Below are positions 38,986 to 46,967 of a DNA stretch of 64,000 bases, in pieces. This DNA comes from Bradyrhizobium barranii subsp. apii (GTDB taxonomy: Bacteria; Pseudomonadota; Alphaproteobacteria; Rhizobiales; Xanthobacteraceae). Below the pieces are notes generated by a model. It saw nothing but the letters and a program-made list of their open reading frames with translations. It was not told where the DNA came from and ran no database searches. Both the position numbers and the translations under genes were made by a program. The DNA lies in NCBI RefSeq assembly GCF_011516635.5, contig NZ_CP096255.1, positions 2,354,501 through 2,418,500 of the forward strand, given 5' to 3'. The stretch's first letter is position 1. Each line of letters starts with the position of its first letter.

Positions 38986-39342
38986 ATGCTGCTTCGAAGC
39001 GCCGGCGTTTGTTTCGCGATGTTGTTGCTCGCCCCGCTGGCGATTGCGTCGGTCCGCGCGCAAGACGTGCCCGGCATCGAGATCTGTACCGTCGAGAAGA
39101 CCATGGAGCGGCGCACGAGTTGCCTGCAGAGCAACGTCGACTTCCTACAGAAGACGATCACCAAGCTGACGCTCGATCATCAGCAGAAGCTCGATGCCGC
39201 CAACCGCCAGATCGACGCGCTGAAGACGCTTGTGGCCGGCCTGCAGAAGACGCTGGGCGATCTCCAGGCTGCACAGGTGAAGATCGCGGACGATCTGAAG
39301 AAGAAGCAGGACGCGCCGCCACCGAAGGATGCGGCGAAATAG
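38986..39342 (+). CDS. Small exported coiled-coil protein
   Basis: A 118-residue protein with a signal peptide ending SVRAQ, then a short Cys-containing part (EICTVEKTMERRTSCLQSNV) and a long helical region from about residue 55 (QQKLDAANRQIDALKTLVAG, then LQKTLGDLQAAQVKIADDL) that should form a coiled coil, and a Lys/Pro tail. A GAGGAA site supports the start. Two cysteines could form a disulfide. Likely periplasmic; function unknown. Confidence 0.7.
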   Translation: MLLRSAGVCFAMLLLAPLAIASVRAQDVPGIEICTVEKTMERRTSCLQSNVDFLQKTITKLTLDHQQKLDAANRQIDALKTLVAGLQKTLGDLQAAQVKIADDLKKKQDAPPPKDAAK

Positions 39343-39351
39343 GCGTCGCGG

Positions 39352-40455
39352 TCACGCCACGCGGTAGCGCTCCATCACGCCGCGATCGGGCTCATAGCCG
39401 AGCCCGGGTCCCGAGGGCACCGCGATGTGGCCGGTGGCATCGACATCGGCGCGGCCGCCCCACAGACACGCTTCGCGTTTCAGATAGAACATCTCGACCA
39501 ACCCGTCGTCACGCGTCGCCAGCAGGTGCAATGTCGCCAGCAGGCCCGGACCGAAATACGGGGAGTGCGGGACGATCTTGACGCCGAGCTGATCGGCGAG
39601 TGCGGCGACCTTCAAAAATTCCGTGATGCCGCCGACCTTGGTCACCGACGGTTGGGCATGGCTCACCGCGCCTGCATTCATCATCTGGCGGAATTGATAC
39701 TCCGTGCAGGCGTTCTCGCCGGCGGCGACGCCGAGCCCGCCCTTGCGGCGGACCTCGGCGAGCGTGGCAAAATCCTCCGGCGGCCATACCGGCTCTTCCA
39801 GAAACATCGGCTGCGCGTCCTCGCACGCCTTCGCGAATGCGATCGCCTGCTCGCCTGTGAGCGGGCAGTTCATGTCGACCATCAGCGGGATGCCGGGCCC
39901 AATGGCCTCGCGCGCGGCAAACACCGCCGGCGTCGTGGTCTCATGCAGCTTGATGGCGCCATAGCCGAGCGCGAGCGCCTTCTTGCATTCGCCGGCGATG
40001 TTCTCAGGCGAGCCAATTCGCAACAGGCTCGCATAGGCGGGAATGGACGAGCGCCTGGTCTCGCCGATCAGGCGATGCAGCGGCGCGCCCTCGATCTTCG
40101 CAGCCAGGTCCCACAGCGCGATGTCGAGCCCTGATATCGCGAACATGGTGATGCCGTAGCGGCCGAACAGATGCAGGTTGCGCTGGATCTGTTCCATCAC
40201 CGCCGGAATGCCGGCGGCATCGGGAACCTTCAGCCCGCGGGCCTGCGGCGCGATCATCTCCTCGACGGCGCTTCGCGTGGTGCGCGGGGAGACATAGGCA
40301 AAGGCATCGCCCCAGCCGGTCAGTCCGGCATCGGTCGTGACCTCGACCAGCACCATGTCGAGCGCGGAGATTGCGGACGCGCCCTGGCGAAAGCTCGCGA
40401 CACCGGCGTCATAGGCGATGCGGATATGGTGCGCCCGCACATCGGTGATTTCCAT
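39352..40455 (-). CDS. Enolase-superfamily enzyme (mandelate racemase/muconate lactonizing type)
   Basis: A 367-residue enzyme from ATG 40455 (AGAGGAA site; an upstream in-frame start at 40488 is unlikely). The barrel has a Lys in AIKLHETTTPAV, metal ligands Asp in LMVDMNCPLTG, Glu in MFLEEPVWPPED and Glu in VAAGENACTEYQF, and a His in KIVPHSPYFGPG. It would abstract a proton next to a carboxylate, as in sugar-acid dehydration, racemisation or cycloisomerisation. It is divergent from the GyrI-like AraC regulator, and an SMP-30 lactonase lies beyond that, so a sugar-acid pathway is plausible. Reaction undecided. Confidence 0.9.
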   Translation of the reverse strand: MEITDVRAHHIRIAYDAGVASFRQGASAISALDMVLVEVTTDAGLTGWGDAFAYVSPRTTRSAVEEMIAPQARGLKVPDAAGIPAVMEQIQRNLHLFGRYGITMFAISGLDIALWDLAAKIEGAPLHRLIGETRRSSIPAYASLLRIGSPENIAGECKKALALGYGAIKLHETTTPAVFAAREAIGPGIPLMVDMNCPLTGEQAIAFAKACEDAQPMFLEEPVWPPEDFATLAEVRRKGGLGVAAGENACTEYQFRQMMNAGAVSHAQPSVTKVGGITEFLKVAALADQLGVKIVPHSPYFGPGLLATLHLLATRDDGLVEMFYLKREACLWGGRADVDATGHIAVPSGPGLGYEPDRGVMERYRVA

Positions 40456-40625
40456 GACGCGGTTCCTCTTTCTGGTGAGCGGTTGCAATGAGTGTAGCTG
40501 CCAATGCCGGGGCGTTGCCAGTGGCTATTCCGGAACTATTCTCATGCGAGGACAGCAATGCCGATCAAGCGAGGCGGTGGCCGGCAGCGCATCATCGCCA
40601 GACTTCGAACGAGGGCCCTTGACGC

Positions 40626-41471
40626 ATGAACCCAGCCCAGCGCGCGCTCTGGTATATCGAGAGCCATCTGGCCGAGCCGATGACGCTCGACGAGATTGCG
40701 GCGATATCAGGCGTGTCGCGGTTCCACATTGTGCGGGCGTTTGCCGCAGCCACCGGGCTTCCGGTGATGCGCTACGTGCGCGCGCGGCGGTTGACGGAAG
40801 CGGCGCGCAGTCTTGCGAACGGCGCGCCGGACATCCTGTCGCTGGCGCTGGAGGCGGATTACGGCTCGCACGAAGCGTTCACCCGCGCGTTCCGCGACCA
40901 GTTTGGCACCACACCCGAAGCGGTGCGGGCGGCAACGTGCCTCGACAAACTCAAGCTTCAGGAGCCGATCCTCATGGACTCCACCATGCTCGACCATCTG
41001 GTCCCGCCGCGTTTCGAAACCGCGAAGGCCTTCCTCGTCGCCGGCCCCGCCGAGCGCATCTCCTGCGACAACGGCGCCGCCATTCCGGGACTGTGGCACC
41101 GCTTCCATCAGGAAGTCGCCGACATTCCCGCGCGCGTCGGCCAGGGAAAATCTCAAGTCGCCTATGGCGTCTGCTGCAACGGCGATGATTCCGGCAATTT
41201 CGACTACATCGCCGGTGTCGAGGTCGCCGATTTCTCCGACCTGCCGCGCCGCTTCGGTCGCATCCGCATTCCCGAGCAGCGCTACGCGGTGTTCACCCAC
41301 ACCGAGCACGTCGCCTCGATCCGCCGCACCGTCAACACGATCTGGAATCAGTGGCTGCCGGCGTCCGGCCTGAAGGCTGCGGATGCGCCGAACTTCGAGC
41401 GCTATGACGAGAAATTCGATCCCGCGACCGGCAATGGCGGCTTCGAGATTTGGATACCAGTGCGGGAGTAA
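40626..41471 (+). CDS. AraC-family regulator with GyrI-like effector domain
   Basis: A 281-residue protein. The DNA-binding part comes first (MTLDEIAAISGVSRFHIVRA and ILSLALEADYGSHEAFTRAF, residues about 15-105), followed by a GyrI/Rob-type ligand-binding domain (KAFLVAGPAERISCDN, YGVCCNGDDSGNFDYIAGVE, QRYAVFTHTEHVASIRRTVN, FEIWIPVRE). This order is that of Rob/SoxS-type activators that bind drugs or metabolites. It is divergent from the enolase-superfamily gene 170 bp away. Confidence 0.9.
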   Translation: MNPAQRALWYIESHLAEPMTLDEIAAISGVSRFHIVRAFAAATGLPVMRYVRARRLTEAARSLANGAPDILSLALEADYGSHEAFTRAFRDQFGTTPEAVRAATCLDKLKLQEPILMDSTMLDHLVPPRFETAKAFLVAGPAERISCDNGAAIPGLWHRFHQEVADIPARVGQGKSQVAYGVCCNGDDSGNFDYIAGVEVADFSDLPRRFGRIRIPEQRYAVFTHTEHVASIRRTVNTIWNQWLPASGLKAADAPNFERYDEKFDPATGNGGFEIWIPVRE

Positions 41472-41711
41472 GCACGATCCGGACCCGAAGGGCCGCGTTC
41501 GCGCAAAGTGCGCAGCGATTTTCCGAAGAGATCATGCTCAAACGAGACCTAAGGCGCGATATGTCATCGCGCTCTACGTTGCAACGCTGGCATACCATCC
41601 CGCTTGCTTGGCAAGCCCCGGCGACTTTGTCATAACCGCAGGCAAATCTTGCGTGTGGGGCCCGTGCCGGACATCCCGTGCAAGCCATAACAAGCAGCCG
41701 GGAGGGTCCCC

Positions 41712-42638
41712 ATGTCCAACGTTCGCGTTCTCGCCACCGACCTCGAATTTCCCGAAGGGCCGGTGGTGATGCCGGACGGTTCGGTCGTGCTGGTGGAAAT
41801 TCGCGGCCAGCGCCTGACCCGAATCCATCCCGACGGCCGCAAGGAGGTCGTCGCCAAGGTGCCGGGCGGCCCGAACGGCGCAGCCCTCGGCCCCGACGGC
41901 AAGATCTACATCTGCAACAATGGCGGCTTCTCCTGGATTCCGACCGGCAAGATGATCATGCCCGGCCCGCAGCCGGACGGCTATCTCGGCGGCTCGATCC
42001 AGCGCGTCGATCTGCAATCGGGCAAGGTCGAGACCGTCGTGACCAAATGCGGCGAGCACGATCTGCGCGGGCCGAACGACCTCGTCTTCGACAAGCACGG
42101 CGGCCTCTGGTTCTCCGATCTCGGCAAGCGCCGCGCCCGCGAGATGGATGTCGGCGGCATGTATTATCTCAAGCCCGGCATGACCGAGATCGTCGAGGTC
42201 GTGCATGGCGTGCTGCCGGCCAACGGCATCGGCCTGTCGCCGGACGAGAACACCGTCTACATCGCGGAGACCCCGACGGGGCGGCTCTGGGCCTATGAGC
42301 TCTCCGCGCCCGGCACGCTCAAGCCGCGCGAGGTGATCTACCGTGGCGAGCGCGGCAAGCCGATCTGCGGCCTCGGCGGCTACCAGATGTTCGACTCGCT
42401 CGCGGTGGAGGCGAACGGCAATGTCTGCGTCGCCACCCTCGTCTCCGGCTGCATCTCGGTGATCGCGCCTGATGGTACGCTGGTGGAGCAGGTCCCGACC
42501 GGCGACCGCGTCACCACCAACATCGCCTTCGGCGGCGAGGGGCTGAAGACCGCCTACATCACGCTGTCGGGCAAGGGCGAGCTGATCGCCATGGACTGGC
42601 CGCGCGGCGGTTTGCCGTTGAACTTTCTGAATAAGTGA
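41712..42638 (+). CDS. SMP-30/gluconolactonase family protein
   Basis: A 308-residue six-bladed propeller lactonase. The N-terminus shows the metal Glu in LEFPEGPVVMPDGSVVLVEI, and later GPNDLVFDKHGGLWFSD supplies Asn and Asp ligands, with ANGIGLSPDENTVYIAETPT. A GGGAGGG site precedes the start. Family members open sugar lactones or related esters with a divalent metal. Near an enolase-superfamily enzyme, a role in sugar-acid breakdown is likely. No signal peptide, so cytoplasmic. Confidence 0.9.
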   Translation: MSNVRVLATDLEFPEGPVVMPDGSVVLVEIRGQRLTRIHPDGRKEVVAKVPGGPNGAALGPDGKIYICNNGGFSWIPTGKMIMPGPQPDGYLGGSIQRVDLQSGKVETVVTKCGEHDLRGPNDLVFDKHGGLWFSDLGKRRAREMDVGGMYYLKPGMTEIVEVVHGVLPANGIGLSPDENTVYIAETPTGRLWAYELSAPGTLKPREVIYRGERGKPICGLGGYQMFDSLAVEANGNVCVATLVSGCISVIAPDGTLVEQVPTGDRVTTNIAFGGEGLKTAYITLSGKGELIAMDWPRGGLPLNFLNK

Positions 42639-42666
42639 ATGTATCTGAGCAGCCGTGCCGATGCGT

Positions 42667-42776
42667 CCGTCGTCATTCCGGGATGCGTGCGCCAGCACGC
42701 AGGCCCGGAATCCATAACCCCGAGCGGTGATTATGGATTCCGGGCTCGCGACGTCGTCGCGCCCCGGATGGACGGC
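42667..42776. repeat. Extragenic palindrome, class C
   Basis: Inner inverted repeat CCCGGAATCCATAA (42704-42717) with TTATGGATTCCGGG (42731-42744) around a short loop, and outer arms CCGTCGTCATTCCGGG and CCCCGGATGGACGG. It lies between the lactonase and the GNAT gene. Its sequence is different from classes A, B, D and E in this window. Confidence 0.78.
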
Positions 42777-42795
42777 AGTCATTATGGAGAGAGAA

Positions 42796-43389
42796 ATGCC
42801 CTGGCCTGATCCCGTCACCCTGCGTGGGCAGCACGCCCGTCTCGAGCCGCTGTCGAAAGAGCATCGCGAGGGGCTGGTGGAGGCCGTGAAGGACGGCGAG
42901 CTCTACACGATCTGGTACACCGCGATCCCGACGCCGGAGAACGTGGCCAAGGAGATCGACCGCCGCTTGGGCCTCCAGGCCGCGGGCTCGATGCTGCCGT
43001 TCACCGTGTTCGATGCCGGCGGCAAGATCGTCGGCCAGACCACCTATATGAACATCGATGCCGCCAACCGCCGCGTCGAGATCGGCTCGACCTGGTATGG
43101 CAAGAGCGCGCAGCGCGGGCCGCTCAACACGCAGTGCAAGATTCTGCTGCTGACCCACGCCTTCGAGACGCTGAACTGCATCGCGGTCGAATTCCGCACG
43201 CATTTCTTCAACCACCAGAGCCGCCGCGCCATCGAGCGCTTGGGCGCCAAGCAGGACGGCATTCTGCGCAGCCACCAGGTCACGCCCAACGGCACGCTGC
43301 GGGACACCGTAGTTTACAGCATCACCGCCGCCGAATGGCCGACGGTGCGGACGCATTTGAATTATCAACTCAACGACAAGCCGCGCTGA
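42796..43389 (+). CDS. GNAT acetyltransferase, RimJ/RimL-like
   Basis: A 197-residue N-acetyltransferase. ATG 42796 is preferred, since GGAGAG lies just before it; ATG 42784 and 42727 are in frame but the latter is inside the palindrome. The domain starts with VTLRGQHARLEPLSKEHREG and includes VEIGSTWYGKSAQRGPLNTQ, the acetyl-CoA loop region, and VEFRTHFFNHQSRRAIERLG. The GSTWYG pattern is shared with RimJ/RimL-like proteins that acetylate other proteins or small molecules. Followed 14 bp later by the GMC oxidoreductase gene. Confidence 0.92.
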   Translation: MPWPDPVTLRGQHARLEPLSKEHREGLVEAVKDGELYTIWYTAIPTPENVAKEIDRRLGLQAAGSMLPFTVFDAGGKIVGQTTYMNIDAANRRVEIGSTWYGKSAQRGPLNTQCKILLLTHAFETLNCIAVEFRTHFFNHQSRRAIERLGAKQDGILRSHQVTPNGTLRDTVVYSITAAEWPTVRTHLNYQLNDKPR

Positions 43390-43403
43390 GCGGCCGAGGC
43401 ACC

Positions 43404-45050
43404 ATGGACAGATTCGATTATGTGATCGTCGGCGCGGGCTCCGCCGGCTGCGTACTGACCAGCCGGCTCAGCGAAGATCCGAACGTGAGCGTCTGCGTGC
43501 TCGAGGCGGGCCCGAGCGACTGGCATCCCTACATCCATCTGCCGGCGGGCTTCATCAAGACCTTCCACATGAAGAGCATCAACTGGGCCTACCAGCAGGA
43601 GCCGGGGCCCTACACCGGCGGGCGCAGCATCTATGCGCCGCGCGGCAAGACGCTCGGCGGCTCGTCCTCGATCAACGGCCACATCTACAATCGCGGCCAG
43701 CGGATGGATTTCGATACCTGGGCGCAGATGGGCAATCGCGGCTGGGGTTATGCCGACGTGCTGCCTTACTTCAAGCGGCTGGAAAAGCGGGTCGGCGAGG
43801 GCGAGGACACCTATCGCGGCCGCGACGGCAATCTCACCGTCACGACCATGGAGTGGCGCGATCCGCTCTGCGAAGCCTTCATGGAAGGCGCGGTCTCGCT
43901 CGGCATTCCTCGCAACCCCGATTACAATGGCGCTAAGCAGGAAGGCGTCTCCTACTGCCAGCGCACCATCGACAAGGGCCTGCGCGTCTCCGGCTCGACC
44001 GCGTTCCTCAAGCCCGCGATGAAGCGCCCGAACGTGCATGTGCACACCCACGCGCACGCGACCGAGATCATTTTTGAAGGCAAGCGCGCCGTCGGCGTGC
44101 GCTACAGCAAGGGCGGCCGCGGCGGCACGCCGGTCGAAGTGCGCGCCAACAAGGAAGTGATCCTGTCCGGCGGCACCTATAATTCGCCGCAGCTGCTCCA
44201 GCTCTCCGGAATCGGCTCACCCGATCTGCTCGGCGCGCACGGCATCGCGGTGCGCCATGCGCTGCCGGTCGGCGAAGGTCTGCAGGATCACTACGCCCCG
44301 CGCACCGTGGCGCGCGTGAAGGACATCAAGACCATCAACGAGCTCCGCCGCGGCTTCTCGCTGTGGATCGAGGCTCTGAAATGGGCGACCGCGCGCCGCG
44401 GCCTGCTCTCGCTGTCGCCGACCATGGTGTATTGCTTCTGGCACTCCGGCGAGAGCGCCGACAGTTCTGACCTCCAGCTCACCTTCACGCCGGCGAGCTA
44501 CAAGGAGGGCGTGCAGGGCCAGCTCGAGGACGAGCCCGGCATGACAGTCGCCTCCTGGCAGCAGCGCCCCGAGAGCCGCGGCTATGTCCGCATCCGCTCG
44601 GCTGATCCGTTCGCGCCGCCGATCATCCAGACCAACTATCTCGACGCCGAGCTCGACCGCCGCGTCATCGTCGGCGGCATGAAGCTCGCGCGGCGTTTGC
44701 TGAAGAGTGCGCCGTTGTCGCCTTACTACGCCTACGAGGATTTCCCCGGCCCCAACATCAACACCGACGACGAATTCCTCGCCGCCGCCACCGAACGCGG
44801 CACCACCACCTTCCACCCCGGCTGCACCTGCCGCATGGGCCCGGCGGACAGCACGTGGGCGGTGGTCGACGACCAGCTCCGTGTCCATGGGTTGGAGGGC
44901 CTCCGCGTCATCGATGCCTCAGCGATGCCGCGCATGATCTCGGCGAACCTCAACGCCTCCACCATGATGATCGCCGACCGTGCGTCGGACCTCATCCGCG
45001 GCAAGCAGCCGATGGAAGCCGCGCGCGTGCCGGACGCCGCAGTGGCGTGA
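43404..45050 (+). CDS. GMC-family FAD oxidoreductase (choline/alcohol dehydrogenase-like)
   Basis: A 548-residue flavoprotein beginning at ATG 43404. FAD-binding motif VIVGAGSAGCVLTSRLSED at residues 7-25, second family signature RGKTLGGSSSINGHIYNRG, GMC signature 2 near VILSGGTYNSPQLLQLSGIG. The active-site His is in TTFHPGCTCRMG and the Asn in MISANLNASTMMIAD. These enzymes oxidise alcohols such as choline, or long-chain and aromatic alcohols; the substrate cannot be set. It may be co-transcribed with the GNAT gene just upstream. A small ORF overlaps its stop. Confidence 0.93.
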   Translation: MDRFDYVIVGAGSAGCVLTSRLSEDPNVSVCVLEAGPSDWHPYIHLPAGFIKTFHMKSINWAYQQEPGPYTGGRSIYAPRGKTLGGSSSINGHIYNRGQRMDFDTWAQMGNRGWGYADVLPYFKRLEKRVGEGEDTYRGRDGNLTVTTMEWRDPLCEAFMEGAVSLGIPRNPDYNGAKQEGVSYCQRTIDKGLRVSGSTAFLKPAMKRPNVHVHTHAHATEIIFEGKRAVGVRYSKGGRGGTPVEVRANKEVILSGGTYNSPQLLQLSGIGSPDLLGAHGIAVRHALPVGEGLQDHYAPRTVARVKDIKTINELRRGFSLWIEALKWATARRGLLSLSPTMVYCFWHSGESADSSDLQLTFTPASYKEGVQGQLEDEPGMTVASWQQRPESRGYVRIRSADPFAPPIIQTNYLDAELDRRVIVGGMKLARRLLKSAPLSPYYAYEDFPGPNINTDDEFLAAATERGTTTFHPGCTCRMGPADSTWAVVDDQLRVHGLEGLRVIDASAMPRMISANLNASTMMIADRASDLIRGKQPMEAARVPDAAVA

Positions 45051-45334
45051 GGTGCTTGAGCCCTGGCGTCCAAGTCATCGATGAACGGGAGCGCCTTCTT
45101 CTGGAAGAGGAGTTAAGGAAGGAGATTGGCGACCGGCACCCGCTTGTCGGTTTGGAGATCAAGGTGCTTGGTAGGCGAGATGACCGTGACGACGTCCTTG
45201 CCTCGCTGGAAGATGGAAGAGTGGCCGAAGTTCACTTGACGTGGTCCGGCGGGAAGGAGGCTCATCCAAGCTGGCCCAGAACCGCCATTTTTGAATCAAT
45301 GGACAAGTGGCGGACAGGGGCTGATCTGACGTAG
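45047..45334 (+). CDS. Short ORF of unlike codon use, possibly truncated
   Basis: A 95-codon frame from a GTG overlapping the GMC stop (GTGA); TTG 45056 is another start. The product (VIDERERLLLEEELRKEIGD, HPLVGLEIKVLGRRDDRDDV, VAEVHLTWSGGKEAHPSWPR) resembles a small hypothetical protein found in many bacteria, but its usual N-terminus may be missing. Third-position GC is lower than in neighbours. The TAG stop lies inside a palindromic element, so part of the end may be derived from the repeat. No function known. Could be a gene fragment moved by recombination. Confidence 0.45.
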   Translation: MRCLSPGVQVIDERERLLLEEELRKEIGDRHPLVGLEIKVLGRRDDRDDVLASLEDGRVAEVHLTWSGGKEAHPSWPRTAIFESMDKWRTGADLT

Positions 45335-45364
45335 CCCCATGGAGCGAAGCGCAATCCGGGCTAC
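45331..45364. repeat. Short extragenic palindrome, class E
   Basis: GTAGCCC (45331-45337) and GGGCTAC (45358-45364) form the arms, with GGAGCGAAGCGCAATCC between them. It overlaps the stop of the short ORF at 45047-45334. Confidence 0.65.
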
Positions 45365-45418
45365 AGACGTGACTCGTCAGGCAAAACACCGCGCCAGCCG
45401 TCGTGCAACGAGATCAAA

Positions 45419-45444
45419 CGCCCACCCTCAAAAGAGGATGGGCG
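45419..45444 (-). terminator. Hairpin, probable terminator of the NTF2-like gene
   Basis: CGCCCA (45419-45424) pairs with TGGGCG (45439-45444), and CCTC with GAGG inside, closing an AAAA loop. Read on the minus strand it is followed by TTTGATC, so it could end the transcript of the gene that stops at 45472. Confidence 0.5.
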
Positions 45445-45471
45445 CGCGGTGACTTATGACTTGATGACGTC

Positions 45472-45942
45472 CTACTTCTTCTCGGCGCTGGCTTCCTTAG
45501 CTGGGGGCGGCTTTATGCCGACGGTCAACTGGCGGATTTTTAAAGCGCCGCCTTCACGGATGTTGATGGAACCCCAGAACACCGTGACCCTAGTGGCGTC
45601 ACCGCTCTTAGGATCCTTGCCGAAGATGTCCGTCTCGCCGTTGGCAACGACCAGATCGTTGTTGATGACCGACATGTTGCCGACTCTGATCTCAATATGA
45701 TCGGTGCCGTTCTTGAAGTTGTTTTCGTATACGGTCTTGAGATCGGAAAACACACCGCCCGGGTTGATCTGGACCCCGTCCTTTGTATAGAGCGCAGCGA
45801 CACAGGCCGCGTCTTTCTTGGCGACGCAGTCGGTGTAGGCGACGGCTATCTTATCAGCCTCCTGCTTGACCTCATCGGCCAGTGCCGGTGCAGAGATGAA
45901 AGCGGAAGAACACAATGCCAAGAGCAATGAACGTCGCTTCAT
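45472..45942 (-). CDS. Exported SnoaL/NTF2-like protein
   Basis: A 156-residue protein starting at ATG 45942 with a GAGGGGA site. Signal peptide MKRRSLLLALCSSAFISAPA with cleavage near ALADE. The mature part has the NTF2-like beta-alpha pattern (IAVAYTDCVAKKDAACVAAL, YTKDGVQINPGGVFSDLKTV, then repeated beta strands with NGETDIFGKDP and ATRVTVFWGSIN). Proteins of this fold are small-molecule binding or act as isomerases; a ketosteroid-isomerase-like pocket is possible. Periplasmic. Neighbour function gives no hint. Confidence 0.8.
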   Translation of the reverse strand: MKRRSLLLALCSSAFISAPALADEVKQEADKIAVAYTDCVAKKDAACVAALYTKDGVQINPGGVFSDLKTVYENNFKNGTDHIEIRVGNMSVINNDLVVANGETDIFGKDPKSGDATRVTVFWGSINIREGGALKIRQLTVGIKPPPAKEASAEKK

Positions 45943-46304
45943 AACAACTTCCCCTCTGGTTGTGATGCACAATTGCATCGCGACGTCCTCCAACGTAGGA
46001 CGCTGCGTTGCATTTGTTCCGAGGGGCGTCTTCTTCGTCAGGCTGAAACACTACCGGTTTGCGAGTATACACCATTTTGCACGGCTTGACGCGCCAACCT
46101 TGACCATCGACGACGGGGCGCGGGCATTCCTCGAGAATGCAGCGATGCGGGTACTGTTTTGGGAAAGACAGGCACATTGACGCATGCCACAGATGAAAGT
46201 GTCTTGCTCGACGCGCGCGGTGGCCTACTTGTTCGTCATCCGGCGGAGCTTCCAATCGACATCTCTGGCGTTCTCTCCCGCAACGGCCTGCTTCACCATC
46301 GTCA
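45943..46304. other. Intergenic stretch, nothing recognised
   Basis: Between the NTF2-like gene and the integrase remnant. Short frames exist on both strands but none has a ribosome site and convincing codon use. No tRNA or att-like duplication was found. It may contain remains of the same inserted element as the integrase fragment. Confidence 0.35.
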
Positions 46305-46572
46305 TTACGTTCGGTCCGACGACTCCTGGCGGACGCGCCTTTGCGGGTCCTTTATGATCCGCCTCAACTCCGCGGCTACGCCATCCAACACCGCGCGCTT
46401 TTCCCTTCATCCGCTTGGAGTGATTGTAGATCTTGCCGGTGACGGTCGGCACGATCACGTCACCCTTCTTGCTGACGGCATGATCGAGGCACTTCGCGAT
46501 CCACGGATCGTCGAAGCCGAGGTCGCCGGCCAGGGTTGCCGCTGTCCGGCGCAGGTCATGCGGCAGTTGCGT
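46305..46572 (-). pseudogene. Tyrosine-recombinase (phage integrase) C-terminal remnant, frameshifted
   Basis: Read on the minus strand, the fragment has the integrase box-II segment PHDLRRTAATLAGDLGFDDP with the catalytic Arg, a His in KCLDHAV and the catalytic Tyr in TGKIYNHSKRM. Directly after this the frame shifts: with one base fewer in the GGG at 46403-46405 it continues as EKRAVLDGVAAELRRIIKDP and ends at TAA 46305-46307, which is a normal integrase tail. The N-terminal two thirds are missing, so it cannot be active. It marks an old integrated element. Confidence 0.8.
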
Positions 46573-46639
46573 CAACCGGCGCGATGCCGGCGAATTCCGC
46601 GAGGGCGAGGGAGGCCAGAACGAACTCGGCTCCCGGGAG

Positions 46640-46890
46640 AGCACGGCATAAGCCGTCCGACCACTGCGCAGGGAAGGCCGTGTGTATGGCTTCACCTGTA
46701 TGCCGCTGTGCAGTTCTTCTGCGTGTGCTTTCGCACAGCGGACCGTGGGTGCCAGCCGGCACCCGGTCTTCCCTGCGCCCTCTTTCCTGGAGGGCGTGAC
46801 GGAGACAGCAAAGCTCGGGCGAAATGCGCCGCGAGGATGCTGCGGCGTGTCTGCGCTCGCAATGACGATGTGGAGAGCGAGCGCTTTCCC
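46640..46890. repeat. Dispersed repeat with nested palindromes
   Basis: About 250 bp containing three inverted repeats: GCGCAGGGAAG (46666-46676) with CTTCCCTGCGC (46768-46778), GCTGTGC (46705-46711) with GCACAGC (46733-46739), and GGGTGCC-AGCC-GGCACCC (46747-46764). A half copy of class B (GCGCTCGCAATGACG) is at 46853-46867. From memory it looks like a repeat present in many copies in Bradyrhizobium genomes; I cannot verify copy number here. Boundaries are approximate. It abuts the lost 5' part of the integrase remnant. Confidence 0.7.
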
Positions 46891-46967
46891 TCTTTCCCCG
46901 AGCGCAGGCTCCTCGGGACATTCACCCTTAAATTGCAGGATGCGCCTTGACGTAGTAGAAACAGCAG

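Noticed and set aside
45943..46304. tRNA or attachment site next to the integrase remnant
   Set aside because: No cloverleaf or direct repeat could be found by eye.
46159..46950. 263-codon plus-strand frame across the integrase remnant and the dispersed repeat
   Set aside because: It runs through non-coding palindromes and the reverse of the integrase; no domain or ribosome site.
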